Translations under genes and position numbers: made by a program | Assembly (NCBI RefSeq): GCF_020024835.1 | Contig: NZ_JAHHTD010000017.1 | Coordinates: 1-27,946, forward strand | Reading direction: 5' to 3' | From: Campylobacter sp. | Lineage (GTDB): Bacteria; Campylobacterota; Campylobacteria; Campylobacterales; Campylobacteraceae | Length of the DNA: 27,946 nt | The notes under the pieces: generated by a model | Told to the model about the DNA's origin: nothing | What the model saw: only the letters and a program-made list of their open reading frames with translations | Databases searched by the model: none | Shown: piece after piece, positions 16,043 to 25,179 of the stretch | Numbering within the stretch: the stretch's first letter is position 1 | Layout of the letters: every line of letters starts with the position of its first letter

Positions 16043-18412
16043 ATGAAAGTTTTGAAGCGAAATGGAAGAACTGAAGAATTAAATGTATCTAAAATTAAAA
16101 AATACACTACAGATGCAGTTGCAAATTTAGAAAATGTAAGCCAAAGTGAGCTTGAAGTTGATGCAAAGATACAATTTAGAGATGGAATTACCACAGAAGA
16201 AATTCAGCAAACTCTTATAAAAACTGCAGTGGATAAAATTGATATTGATAGACCTAATTGGACTTTTGTGGCTGCAAGATTATTTTTATATGATCTTTAT
16301 AAAAAAGTAAGTGGATATAGTGGATATAAACATTTAAGAGAGTATTTAGAAAAGGGCGAAAAAGAGGGTAGGATTTTGCTTGGACTGAAAGAAAAATATG
16401 ATTTAGATGATTTAAATGCCTATATAGACCCTAATAGAGATTTGCAATTTACCTACCTTGGCATTAAAACTCTTTATGATAGATATTTAATAAAAGATTC
16501 TAAAGGTATCCCAATAGAACTTCCTCAGCATATGTTTATGGCAATAGCTATGTTTTTAGCTCAAAATGAGTTAGATTCTCAAACTTGGGCTAAAAAATTT
16601 TATGATCTTATATCTAAATTTGAAGTAATGTGTGCAACTCCAACTCTTTCAAATGCAAGAACTACTAGACACCAACTTAGCTCTTGTTACATAGGAAGCA
16701 CTCCTGATAATATAGAAGGGATTTTTGATTCTTATCACGAGATGGCACTTTTGTCTAAATTTGGCGGAGGTATAGGATGGGATTGGTCAAAAGTTCGTGC
16801 TATGGGTGGAAGTATTGATGGTCATAAAAATGCAGCAGGCGGGATAATACCTTTTTTAAAAATTACTAATGATATAGCAGTAGCAGTTGATCAGCTTGGT
16901 ACTAGAAAAGGTGCAATAGCAGTTTATATAGAGCCTTGGCATATGGATGTTAATGATTTTTTAGATTTGCGTAAAAATTCAGGAGAAGAGCGAAGAAGAG
17001 CACACGAATTATTCCCTGCACTATGGATTAATGATTTATTTATGAAGCGTGTGCGAGCCAATGATAAATGGACTTTATTTGACCCTGCTGATACAGCAGA
17101 TTTGTGTGATTTATATGGCAAAGAATTTGAAAAAAGATATGAAGAGTATGAAAAAGATTCTAGCATAGCTAAAGAAATAATCGATGCAAAAGATTTATGG
17201 AAAAAGATTTTATTAAATTATTTTGAAACAGGAATGCCATTTTTGTGCTTTAAAGATACTGCTAATAAAACAAATCCAAATTTACATTCAGGAATTATAA
17301 GAAGTTCTAATCTTTGCACAGAAATTTTTCAAAATACAAATCCAAATTATTATCAGATACAAGTAACATATGAAGATGGAAATGTTGAAAATTTTGATGA
17401 AAATGATGAAGTTGTAATAGATGGAGGATATAAAAAATTTGCAAGAAAAATATCTACTCTTGATAGCATTAATGGAAAAAAAGTTTATGTGGTAGAAAAA
17501 TTTAAAAACGAAGGCAAAACCGCAGTTTGTAATTTAGCTAGCATAAATTTAAGTAAAATTAATACTAAAGAAGATATCCAAAGAGTTGTGCCAGTAGCTA
17601 TTAGAATGCTTGATAATGTTATTGATTTAAATTTTTATCCGCACGTTAAGGTAAAAAATACGAATTTAAAATCTCGTGCCATAGGACTTGGAGTAATGGG
17701 TGAAGCACAAATGCTAGCTGAGGAGCAAATTTATTGGGGGTCTAGTGAGCATTTTGAAAGAATAGATCGCTTGATGGAAATGATTAGTTATGAAGCGATT
17801 TTAGCAAGCTCAAATTTGGCATTAGAAAAAGGTAAGTATCCTGATTTTGAGGGTTCTAATTGGAGTAAGGGGATAGTTCCTATAGATGTTGCAAATGAAA
17901 ATGCTAAAAAACTAACCATTAGCGAAGGTCTTTTTTCTCATAGTGGATGTGATTGGGAAAAATTAAGAGAGAAATTAAAAAGAGATGGCATTAGAAATGG
18001 ATATTTAATGGCCATAGCCCCTACATCTTCAATATCTATACTTGTGGGCACAACGCAAACTATAGAGCCTGTTTATAAGCGAAAATGGTTTGAGCAAAAT
18101 TTAAGCGGTATGATACCAACCGTTGTGCCAAATTTAAATCTTGATACTTGGCAATATTACACTCCTGCTTATGAGCTTGATCAAAAAGTTTTAGTTAAAG
18201 CAGCTGCAATTAGAGGAAAATGGTTAGATCAAGGGCAGTCATTAAATATATTTGTATCACTTGATAAAGCAAGTGGTGGGTATTTAAATGAAATTTATCA
18301 ATTAGCTTGGGAGCTAGGTATAAAATCAACTTATTATTTAAGAAGTGAAAGCCCAGATAGTGAAAAAGTAAATGTAACAGATCGTTCTATAGAATGTGAA
18401 GGTTGCCAGTAA
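16043..18412 (+). CDS. nrdA: Ribonucleoside-diphosphate reductase, alpha subunit (class I)
   Basis: NrdA reduces ribonucleoside diphosphates to deoxyribonucleotides with its radical-carrying NrdB partner, not in this window. Residues 1-90 are an ATP-cone allosteric domain (KVLKRNGRTEELNVSKI). Cys215 (LSSCYIGS) and Cys496 (AVCNLAS) are the active-site redox pair and Cys425 (NLCTEI) is the thiyl-radical cysteine. PTSSISILVGTTQTIEP is also typical. The C-terminal shuttle cysteines are in CEGCQ. The ATG at 16043 is used because the longer frame runs back into purB. The spacing from Cys425 to Cys496 is 71 residues against 23 in the E. coli enzyme, an insert also present, as I recall, in Helicobacter and other Campylobacter. 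Confidence 0.95.
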   Translation: MKVLKRNGRTEELNVSKIKKYTTDAVANLENVSQSELEVDAKIQFRDGITTEEIQQTLIKTAVDKIDIDRPNWTFVAARLFLYDLYKKVSGYSGYKHLREYLEKGEKEGRILLGLKEKYDLDDLNAYIDPNRDLQFTYLGIKTLYDRYLIKDSKGIPIELPQHMFMAIAMFLAQNELDSQTWAKKFYDLISKFEVMCATPTLSNARTTRHQLSSCYIGSTPDNIEGIFDSYHEMALLSKFGGGIGWDWSKVRAMGGSIDGHKNAAGGIIPFLKITNDIAVAVDQLGTRKGAIAVYIEPWHMDVNDFLDLRKNSGEERRRAHELFPALWINDLFMKRVRANDKWTLFDPADTADLCDLYGKEFEKRYEEYEKDSSIAKEIIDAKDLWKKILLNYFETGMPFLCFKDTANKTNPNLHSGIIRSSNLCTEIFQNTNPNYYQIQVTYEDGNVENFDENDEVVIDGGYKKFARKISTLDSINGKKVYVVEKFKNEGKTAVCNLASINLSKINTKEDIQRVVPVAIRMLDNVIDLNFYPHVKVKNTNLKSRAIGLGVMGEAQMLAEEQIYWGSSEHFERIDRLMEMISYEAILASSNLALEKGKYPDFEGSNWSKGIVPIDVANENAKKLTISEGLFSHSGCDWEKLREKLKRDGIRNGYLMAIAPTSSISILVGTTQTIEPVYKRKWFEQNLSGMIPTVVPNLNLDTWQYYTPAYELDQKVLVKAAAIRGKWLDQGQSLNIFVSLDKASGGYLNEIYQLAWELGIKSTYYLRSESPDSEKVNVTDRSIECEGCQ

Positions 18413-18427
18413 AATTGGAGATAAATT

Positions 18428-20413
18428 ATGTATAAAAAACAATCATTACCAGAGCTTACATTTAGAGGTATTATATTAGGAGGTATTTTAACTATTATTT
18501 TTACCGCTTCAAATGTATATTTAGGTCTTAAAGTAGGACTTACTTTTTCTACTTCTATCCCAGCTGTAGTTATAGCTATGGCTGTTTTGAAATTTTTTAA
18601 AGATTCAAATATTTTAGAAAACAATATGGTTCAAACTCAAGTATCAGCCGCAGGAACACTTTCGTCGGTGATTTTTGTCATTCCAGGTCTTTTTATATGC
18701 GGGTATTGGGTGGAATTTCCTTTATGGCTAACTTTTATGCTTTGTTTTTGTGGAGGAGGATTAGGAGTGCTTTTTACTATACCTTTAAGAAGGGCAATGG
18801 TAGTTGAAAGTAAATTAGCATATCCTGAAGGTAGAGCAGCTGCTGAAATTTTAAAAGTTACTAATAAGGATCAAGCTGATAAAAGAGGGCAAATGGGCCT
18901 AAAGGAGATAGGATTAGGTGCTATTTTAGCTTCTATTGTAAGTTTATTTTCAAATGGATTTAAATTGATTTCTAGCGAGAGTAGTTTTGCTTTCATATGG
19001 CAAAAAATGACTTTTGGATTTTCTACTGGATATTCTGTTGCATTATTGGGTGCGGGCTATTTAGTTGGTGCAGCGGGTGCTATTGCTTTATTTAGCGGAA
19101 TGGTTTTAGCTTGGATGATTTTTGTGCCTTATTTTTCAATTAAAGAAAGTTTTGATATAAATTTAAGTGCTTTAGAAATAGCAAATCAAATTTGGGTTCA
19201 AAAAGTGCGTTTGATAGGCACTGGAGCTATTGCAATAGCTGCTTTATGGACTTTAATCGAGCTTGCAAAGCCAGTGTATGATGGAATGAAAAATATATTT
19301 AAAAAAACTTCACTCACTTTTTCACAAGATCCTAAAGATACAGATTTATCTTTAAAGACAATATTGGGATTATTTGTGTTAATGAGTATTGGTTTATTTG
19401 TATCTTTTTTTAGCTTTGTAGCAGATTCAAATTTAATTTCAATATATCAAGTTGTTTTTGCATTAGTAGGGACTTTAATGGCTATTTTTATAGGATTTTT
19501 TGTAGCTTCAGCTTGTGGTTATATGGCAGGTTTAGTTGGATCTTCATCTTCTCCAATTTCTGGGATAGGACTTCTAGGCATTATGATATCTTCTTTGGTT
19601 ATTTTGTTATTAGGGCATAAAATAAATTTATTTAGCGACCCTTTAATGACTAAATTTGCAATAGCTTTTGCTATTTTTACAACTAGTGTAATTTTAGCAA
19701 CTGCAGCTATTTCAAATGATAATCTTCAAGATCTCAAAACAGGATATTTAGTAGGAGCAACTCCTTGGAAACAGCAAATTGCTTTGATTGTAGGATGTAT
19801 TTTTGGTGCCATAGCTATAGCTCCGGTTTTGAATTTATTATATCAAGCTTATGGGTTTGTAGGGGCTATGCCAAGAATAGGTATGAATGCAGAAAATGCT
19901 TTGGCAGCACCTCAAGCAAATTTAATGAGCACCATAGCTCAAGGAATTTTTAATGCTAACATTGAATGGGGTTATGTGTTAATAGGAGTTTTTGTTGGTA
20001 TTTGTATAATCATTATAGATTTGTTACTTAAGAATAAAAAATTATCTTTACCGCCTTTAGCAGTTGGTATAGGTATATATTTACCACCAGTTGTAAATAC
20101 ACCTTTGTTTATAGGTGGATTGATGGCTTATATAATAAAAAAGCGTCTTATGAAAAAATACAATAACAATACACATAAAAAAGAATTAATACAAGAACAT
20201 AATCAAAAAGGAGTATTGTTTGCTTCTGGCTTGATAGTAGGAGAGAGTATTTTTGGGGTTTTAATAGCAGGATTAACGGTGTTTTCTATTAGTAGTGGTG
20301 GGACTGAAGATCCACTTGCTATAGCGAGTTCTTTTAAAGATGATGGGAGTATAGGTTTTTTAGTATTTATAATCATTATGTTGATTTTTGTAAGAAGAAT
20401 ATTTAAAAGATGA
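18428..20413 (+). CDS. OPT-family oligopeptide transporter
   Basis: A 661-residue inner-membrane protein of the oligopeptide transporter (OPT/YSL) family, with about 14-16 hydrophobic segments. It begins YKKQSLPELTFRGIILGGILTII, the conserved first helix. QVSAAGTLSSVIFVIPGL, AYPEGRAAAEILKV and SSSSPISGIGLLGIMI (the OPT P-I-S-G motif) are diagnostic. Members move peptides or metal chelates with protons; the substrate here is unknown. GGAG lies 7 nt before the ATG. It follows nrdA after 15 nt and overlaps uppP by 4 nt, so it is cotranscribed with uppP. It is the likely counterpart of C. jejuni Cj0204. Confidence 0.9.
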   Translation: MYKKQSLPELTFRGIILGGILTIIFTASNVYLGLKVGLTFSTSIPAVVIAMAVLKFFKDSNILENNMVQTQVSAAGTLSSVIFVIPGLFICGYWVEFPLWLTFMLCFCGGGLGVLFTIPLRRAMVVESKLAYPEGRAAAEILKVTNKDQADKRGQMGLKEIGLGAILASIVSLFSNGFKLISSESSFAFIWQKMTFGFSTGYSVALLGAGYLVGAAGAIALFSGMVLAWMIFVPYFSIKESFDINLSALEIANQIWVQKVRLIGTGAIAIAALWTLIELAKPVYDGMKNIFKKTSLTFSQDPKDTDLSLKTILGLFVLMSIGLFVSFFSFVADSNLISIYQVVFALVGTLMAIFIGFFVASACGYMAGLVGSSSSPISGIGLLGIMISSLVILLLGHKINLFSDPLMTKFAIAFAIFTTSVILATAAISNDNLQDLKTGYLVGATPWKQQIALIVGCIFGAIAIAPVLNLLYQAYGFVGAMPRIGMNAENALAAPQANLMSTIAQGIFNANIEWGYVLIGVFVGICIIIIDLLLKNKKLSLPPLAVGIGIYLPPVVNTPLFIGGLMAYIIKKRLMKKYNNNTHKKELIQEHNQKGVLFASGLIVGESIFGVLIAGLTVFSISSGGTEDPLAIASSFKDDGSIGFLVFIIIMLIFVRRIFKR

Positions 20414-21216
20414 ATATAGAATATTATTATGCTTTTATTTTAGGATTTATAGAAGGATTGACAGAATTTTTGCCAATTTCTTCTACAGGTCATATGATTT
20501 TAGGTGCAGAAATTTTACGCTTGCAAATTGATAATTTTTGGAGAAGTTTTTTTATTGTTATCCAATTAGGATCGATTTTAGCTGTAGTTTTTATTTTTAA
20601 AGATAAATTAACCCATAAAATTGATATATGGTTAAAACTTGCTGTGGGATTTTTACCCGCAGGAGGAGTTGGTTTTATAGCATATAAATTTTTAAAAGAA
20701 TTATTTAATGGATATACGGTGGCAACTATGCTTATAGTTGGAGGCGTTATTTTTATTATTGTGGAGTTAAAACATAGAAAAAAAGATTATGATGTAAATT
20801 CTTTAGATGAGGTAAGTTATAAGCAGGCATTTTTAATAGGTTTAACTCAAGCTCTTGCTATAATACCAGGCACTTCAAGAAGTGGTGCTAGTATCATAGG
20901 TGGATTATTACTTGGTCTTAACCGAAAAGTTGCTTCTGAATTTTCATTTTTATTAGCGATTCCAACTATGATAGTTGCAACTTGCTATAGCGTATATAAG
21001 GAACCAGAAATTTTAAGTAGTATAAATAATTTTATACCCATAGCTATAGGCTTTATTACGGCTTTTATAGTAGCTTTTGTAGTGATTAAAATATTTTTGA
21101 GACTTATTAGCAAAATAAATTTCATACCATTTGGAATTTATAGAATAATTCTAGGGTTTATATTTTTATGGCTTTTTATAAGTGATATACTTGATATAAG
21201 TAAAACTAGTATTTGA
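20410..21216 (+). CDS. uppP: Undecaprenyl-diphosphatase UppP
   Basis: UppP (BacA) dephosphorylates undecaprenyl diphosphate at the membrane, recycling the lipid carrier for peptidoglycan and glycan export. Both signature motifs are intact: EGLTEFLPISSTGH near the N-terminus (catalytic Glu and Ser) and PGTSRSGASI around residue 155. About eight membrane segments are visible. The length of 268 residues is normal. The start overlaps the OPT stop as ATGA, so translation is coupled. Confidence 0.96.
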   Translation: MNIEYYYAFILGFIEGLTEFLPISSTGHMILGAEILRLQIDNFWRSFFIVIQLGSILAVVFIFKDKLTHKIDIWLKLAVGFLPAGGVGFIAYKFLKELFNGYTVATMLIVGGVIFIIVELKHRKKDYDVNSLDEVSYKQAFLIGLTQALAIIPGTSRSGASIIGGLLLGLNRKVASEFSFLLAIPTMIVATCYSVYKEPEILSSINNFIPIAIGFITAFIVAFVVIKIFLRLISKINFIPFGIYRIILGFIFLWLFISDILDISKTSI

Positions 21217-21323
21217 TTTCATAAAATATTGATTTTTTTTAAAAAAAATTAAGTTTTCATAGCTAAAATTGCTTTAACTTTTTAAGTTAATCATTAAAAA
21301 ATAAAGAACTAATAAAGGTAACA
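21217..21323 (+). promoter_or_regulatory. uppP-thrS intergenic region with two inverted repeats
   Basis: It contains an 18-nt palindrome of A, eight T, eight A and T (21232-21249), perhaps a weak uppP terminator. It also has TTAACTT-TTT-AAGTTAA (21274-21290), a 7-bp hairpin in the thrS leader. AAAGG (21315-21319) is the thrS ribosome-binding site. No clear -10 box or tRNA-like T-box element is seen. Confidence 0.4.
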
Positions 21324-23132
21324 ATGACAAAAGATATCATCGCATATATAAATAATGAAGCTTTGATAGATACACAAAGCTGTAATGATACAGATTTAAT
21401 TCCAGTGTTTTTTGATAATTCTAAAGAAAGTTTAGAGGTAATTCGTCATTCTTGTGCGCATTTGATGGCTCAAGCTATTAAATGTTTATATCCAGAAGCT
21501 AAATTTTTTGTCGGTCCAGTGATAGAAGATGGTTTTTATTATGATTTTAGAGTAGATAGTAAAATTTCAGATGAGGATCTAGTAAAAATCGAAAAGAAAA
21601 TGAAAGAATTGGCGGATTTAAAGCTAGATATAACAAAATATGAATTAACCAAACAAGAAGTAAAAGAAAAATTTATCCACGATGATCTAAAACAAGAAGT
21701 ATTATTAAGAATTCCTGATGGAATGGTGAGTATTTACAAGCAAGGTGATTTTGAAGATTTATGTCGAGGTCCTCACGTGCCAAATACAAAATACTTAAAG
21801 TATTTTAAATTAACTCGTATAGCTGGTGCCTATTTAGGTGGAGATGAAAAAAGAGAAATGCTCACAAGAATTTATGGTATAGCTTTTGCAGATAAAGAAA
21901 GTTTAAGTGAGCATTTAAGGATTATTGAAGAGGCTAAAAAAAGAGATCATAGAAAGCTTGGCAATGAGATGAAGCTTTTTACTTTTGATGATGAGATAGG
22001 AGGCGGACTTCCTATTTGGCTTAGTAATGGTGCAAAATTAAGATCTAAGCTAGAGCATTTATTGTATAAAGCTCATAGATTAAGAGAATATGAGCCTGTT
22101 AGAGGTCCTGAGCTTTTAAAAGCTGATGCTTGGAAGATTAGTGGGCATTATACAAATTATAAAGAAAATATGTATTTTACACAAATTGATGAGCAAGAAT
22201 ATGGTATAAAACCTATGAATTGTGTAGGTCATATTAAAATTTATCAAAATGAGATAAGAAGTTATCGAGATTTGCCTTTGAAATTTTTTGAGTATGGTGT
22301 AGTGCATAGACACGAAAAAAGTGGTGTTTTGCACGGGCTTTTTAGAGTAAGGGAATTTACTCAAGATGATGCACATATTTTTTGTATGCCAAATCAAATC
22401 AAAGAACAAGTTTTAGAAATTTTAGGTTTTGTTGATATTTTAATGAAAGCTTTTAAATTTGATTATGAAATGGAAATTTCAACACGTCCTGCAAAAGCTA
22501 TAGGCGATGATGAAATTTGGGATATAGCTACTAAAGCTTTAAAAGAAGCTTTAGATGAGCAGGGATTAAAATATGGTATTGATGAGGGCGGTGGAGCTTT
22601 TTATGGTCCAAAGATAGATATTAAGATCACAGATGCATTAAAAAGAAAATGGCAGTGTGGAACTATACAAGTAGATTTTAATTTACCAAGTCGTTTTAAG
22701 CTTGAATATACTGATATGGATAATGAAAAAAAACAACCTGTAATGTTACATCGTGCGATTTTAGGATCTTTTGAAAGATTTATAGGAATTTTAATAGAGC
22801 ATTGTGGAGGAGAATTACCATTTTTTATAGCTCCAATTCAAGTTGCTATCGTGCCAATTTCTCAAAATCATTTTGATTATGCAAAAGAAATTTATAAAAT
22901 GCTTTTAGAATTAGGTGTTGATAGTGAAATATATCATAAAAGTGAAAGTCTAAATAAAAAAATTCGTTCAGCTGAAAAGACTCGTGTGCCTATGATACTT
23001 GTTTTAGGAGATGAGGAGCTTGCAAATAAAACTATAGCTTTAAGAGATAGAAGAGCAAAAGAACAAAAGGTGTTGAAAATAGATGAATTTATAACTTTAA
23101 TAAAGGAGAGATTAAGTGAGGTATGCTTTTGA
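21324..23132 (+). CDS. thrS: Threonine--tRNA ligase lacking the TGS domain
   Basis: ThrRS charges tRNA-Thr. The editing domain has HSCAH (His42, His46) and CRGPHVPNT. The class II catalytic core has PMNCVGH (zinc cysteine), RHEKSGVLHGLFRVREFTQDDAHIF (motif 2) and HRAILGSFERFIGILIEH (motif 3). The anticodon-binding domain starts near residue 500. At 602 residues it is about 40 shorter than the E. coli type, because only some 35 residues precede the editing domain and no complete TGS fold can fit. C. jejuni ThrRS has the same short N-terminus from memory. The stop TGA (23130-23132) overlaps the probable infC TTG start. Confidence 0.95.
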   Translation: MTKDIIAYINNEALIDTQSCNDTDLIPVFFDNSKESLEVIRHSCAHLMAQAIKCLYPEAKFFVGPVIEDGFYYDFRVDSKISDEDLVKIEKKMKELADLKLDITKYELTKQEVKEKFIHDDLKQEVLLRIPDGMVSIYKQGDFEDLCRGPHVPNTKYLKYFKLTRIAGAYLGGDEKREMLTRIYGIAFADKESLSEHLRIIEEAKKRDHRKLGNEMKLFTFDDEIGGGLPIWLSNGAKLRSKLEHLLYKAHRLREYEPVRGPELLKADAWKISGHYTNYKENMYFTQIDEQEYGIKPMNCVGHIKIYQNEIRSYRDLPLKFFEYGVVHRHEKSGVLHGLFRVREFTQDDAHIFCMPNQIKEQVLEILGFVDILMKAFKFDYEMEISTRPAKAIGDDEIWDIATKALKEALDEQGLKYGIDEGGGAFYGPKIDIKITDALKRKWQCGTIQVDFNLPSRFKLEYTDMDNEKKQPVMLHRAILGSFERFIGILIEHCGGELPFFIAPIQVAIVPISQNHFDYAKEIYKMLLELGVDSEIYHKSESLNKKIRSAEKTRVPMILVLGDEELANKTIALRDRRAKEQKVLKIDEFITLIKERLSEVCF

Positions 23133-23650
23133 GTAAAGAAAGAGAAGTTTTGCTAAATGATGAAATTCAAGCAGATGAGATTAGATGTATAGGTGATGAT
23201 GGCAAGGTTTATGGCATTATTAGTTCAGATGAGGCTTTAGATATAGCTAATAGATTAGGGCTTGATTTAGTGATGATAGCAGCAGAAGCTAAGCCTCCTG
23301 TGTGCAAGATAATGGATTATGGAAAATTTCGCTATCAGCAAGAAAAAAAGCAAAAAGAAGCTAAGAAGAAGCAAAAAATTATTGATGTTAAAGAAATTAA
23401 ACTTTCTGTTAAAATTGCTCAAAATGATATTAATTACAAGGTTAAACACGCTAGTGAGTTTTTAGAGCAAGGAAAGCATGTTAAATTTAGAGTGTTTTTA
23501 AAAGGTCGTGAGATGGGGTCTCCTGAAGCTGGAGTAGCCTTGCTTGAAAAAATATGGCAGATGATAGAAGATATAGCAGAGCAAGATAAAGAGCCTTTGC
23601 TTGAAGGGCGTTATGTAAATATGCTTGTAGTTCCTAAAAAGAAAAAGTAA
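23129..23650 (+). CDS. infC: Translation initiation factor IF-3
   Basis: IF-3 binds the 30S subunit, prevents premature joining with 50S and checks start-codon pairing. The N-domain has LNDEIQADEIRCIGDDGKVYG and the linker has KKQKEAKKKQKI. The C-domain has KEIKLSVKIAQNDINYKVKHASEFL and GREMGSPEAGVALL. TTG 23129 is proposed as the start: GAGGT (23118-23122) is 6 nt upstream, and the codon overlaps the thrS stop as TTGA. An in-frame ATG at 23123 overlaps closely and lacks spacing from GAGGT. A non-AUG start suits the known self-control of infC, since IF-3 discriminates against such starts. The length from TTG is 173 residues. rpmI-rplT do not follow. Confidence 0.93.
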   Translation: MSKEREVLLNDEIQADEIRCIGDDGKVYGIISSDEALDIANRLGLDLVMIAAEAKPPVCKIMDYGKFRYQQEKKQKEAKKKQKIIDVKEIKLSVKIAQNDINYKVKHASEFLEQGKHVKFRVFLKGREMGSPEAGVALLEKIWQMIEDIAEQDKEPLLEGRYVNMLVVPKKKK

Positions 23651-24081
23651 GTTATGCTAGGAGAAGCTTTAAAAATAGTTTAAATCAACATAAGCTAAAA
23701 ATACTTATCAAAAGATGATGATTTGAATATATGAAGCTATGAGACAAACTAAATTGTATTTAAAAAATAGATTTAGAGATATTGATAATTTTTCAAAGAT
23801 CAGTATTATCTTGCTATATAAAATAAACTTGATATTTCCTTTATGATTGATAGCATAAAGGAAACAAGTATTCGTGCTTGGCTTTGATATGAAATATAAA
23901 ATTTTATAAAATTTGATTAGCTAGCAGGGATATTTTTGAGCAACTTGGGTATAAGAAAGTATTATTAATCACTAAAGCAAAACGACAAGGGACAAATGAT
24001 ATTAGATTGTAAGAAGGAAAAACAAACAAGCTACAGGAAATGCGATAAAGCTAAGACATCTTTGAGGTATTATATTTTTTA
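23651..24081 (+). pseudogene. 431-nt stretch without an intact gene; probable gene debris
   Basis: No intact frame, tRNA or known RNA is recognisable. Protein-like pieces occur on the plus strand in changing frames: MLGEALKIV then a stop at 23654; EAMRQTKLYLKNRF from about 23732; DISFMIDSIKETSIRAWL from about 23830; and DIFEQLGYKKVLLITKAKR from about 23917. All are cut by stops or frameshifts. The first piece looks like the start of short XRE-type regulators, but it is too short to assign. I infer one or more decayed genes ahead of the methyltransferase. A perfect hairpin lies inside. No clear promoter is seen for the downstream gene. Confidence 0.4.
23835..23864. repeat. Perfect 11-bp inverted repeat
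   Basis: TTTCCTTTATG (23835-23845) and CATAAAGGAAA (23854-23864) are exact reverse complements with an 8-nt loop. No T run follows on either strand, so it is not a standard terminator. Confidence 0.7.
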
Positions 24082-25179
24082 ATGAATAGCAAAAAAGAAA
24101 ATCCACAATTTTTAAAAGAACAAATCATAACTTATCTTGGCAATAAAAGATCCTTACTTGAGTTTTTAAATAAAGGTTTTGATTACGCTAAAAAAGAGCT
24201 TAAAAAAGACAAATTTAGCTTTTGTGATATATTTAGCGGTTCAGGTATAGTTTCGCGTTTTGTAAAGCCTTATGCGAGTTTTATAGTGGCAAATGATTTA
24301 GAAGATTATTCTAAGATTATCAATGAGTGTTATTTGAGCAATCAAAACGCACAATTTTTACAAGAATTACAAAAATATTATGATTTTTTACTAGCTGATT
24401 TAAAACTTGAAAAAGGTTTTATAAGCAAACTTTACGCACCAGATGATGATAAAAATATCAAAAAAAATGAGCGAGTATTTTATACACTTAAAAATGCGAT
24501 GTATTTAGACTCCATAAGGAAAAAAATATCAACTTTACCAGATGATATGCAAAAATATTTCATCGCCCCACTTATCTATGAAGCAAGCGTGCATGCAAAT
24601 ACAAGTGGGGTTTTTAAAGGCTTTTACAAAGATAAAAATGGCATAGGTAAATTCGGGGGTAATGCAGAAAATGCACTGAGTCGCATTAAAGGCGATATAG
24701 TTTTGAAAATGCCTATTTTTTCTAACTTTACTTGTGAATTTGAAGTTTTTCAAAAAGATGCAAATATTTTAGCTAAAGAGCTAGGTGGTATAGAAGTGGT
24801 GTATTTAGATCCGCCTTATAATCAACATCCTTACGGGTCAAATTATTTTATGCTAAATTTAATCGCTAATTACAAAAAGCCAAAAGAACTTTCAAAAGTC
24901 TCTGGCATACCACAAGATTGGAATCGCAGTGCTTTTAATAAAGAAAAAAAAGCCGAAGACGCTTTGTTTGAGCTAATTAATGATTTAAAGGCTAAGATTG
25001 TGTTGCTTTCTTATAATTGTGAGGGTTTTGTAAAAAAAGAAAATTTTTTAAAGCGTCTGAAAAAAATAGGAAAGTGTGAAATTTTAGAGCAAAAATACAA
25101 TGCCTTTAGAGCTAGTAGAAACCTTTCTAAACGCTCCATACATATACAAGAACAGCTTTATGTGATTAAAAAATATTAA
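24082..25179 (+). CDS. D12-class (Dam-like) DNA adenine-N6 methyltransferase
   Basis: A 365-residue SAM-dependent DNA methyltransferase. YLGNKRSLLEFL (residues 18-29) is the Dam-type N-terminal motif, FSGSG (51-55) is the SAM-binding motif I, and DPPYNQHPYGSNY (from 243) is catalytic motif IV, so the order is that of D12/alpha-type adenine methylases. The recognition sequence cannot be read from it. The C. jejuni gene in the same place after infC (Cj0208) has, as I recall, been linked to RAATTY methylation. No restriction endonuclease lies beside it, so it is orphan; only gene debris precedes it. No good ribosome-binding site is seen. The stop overlaps the convergent WYL gene stop by 4 nt. 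Confidence 0.88.
   Translation: MNSKKENPQFLKEQIITYLGNKRSLLEFLNKGFDYAKKELKKDKFSFCDIFSGSGIVSRFVKPYASFIVANDLEDYSKIINECYLSNQNAQFLQELQKYYDFLLADLKLEKGFISKLYAPDDDKNIKKNERVFYTLKNAMYLDSIRKKISTLPDDMQKYFIAPLIYEASVHANTSGVFKGFYKDKNGIGKFGGNAENALSRIKGDIVLKMPIFSNFTCEFEVFQKDANILAKELGGIEVVYLDPPYNQHPYGSNYFMLNLIANYKKPKELSKVSGIPQDWNRSAFNKEKKAEDALFELINDLKAKIVLLSYNCEGFVKKENFLKRLKKIGKCEILEQKYNAFRASRNLSKRSIHIQEQLYVIKKY

Noticed and set aside
21232..21249. T8A8 palindrome before thrS as a special regulatory element
   Set aside because: Pure A and T runs are expected at this base composition; at most a weak terminator.
21274..21290. thrS leader hairpin as a T-box riboswitch
   Set aside because: The leader is too short and has no T-box sequence or specifier loop; the group normally lacks T-boxes.
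23651..24081. tRNA or other structured RNA in the gap after infC
   Set aside because: No cloverleaf, CCA end or known RNA motif could be found by eye.
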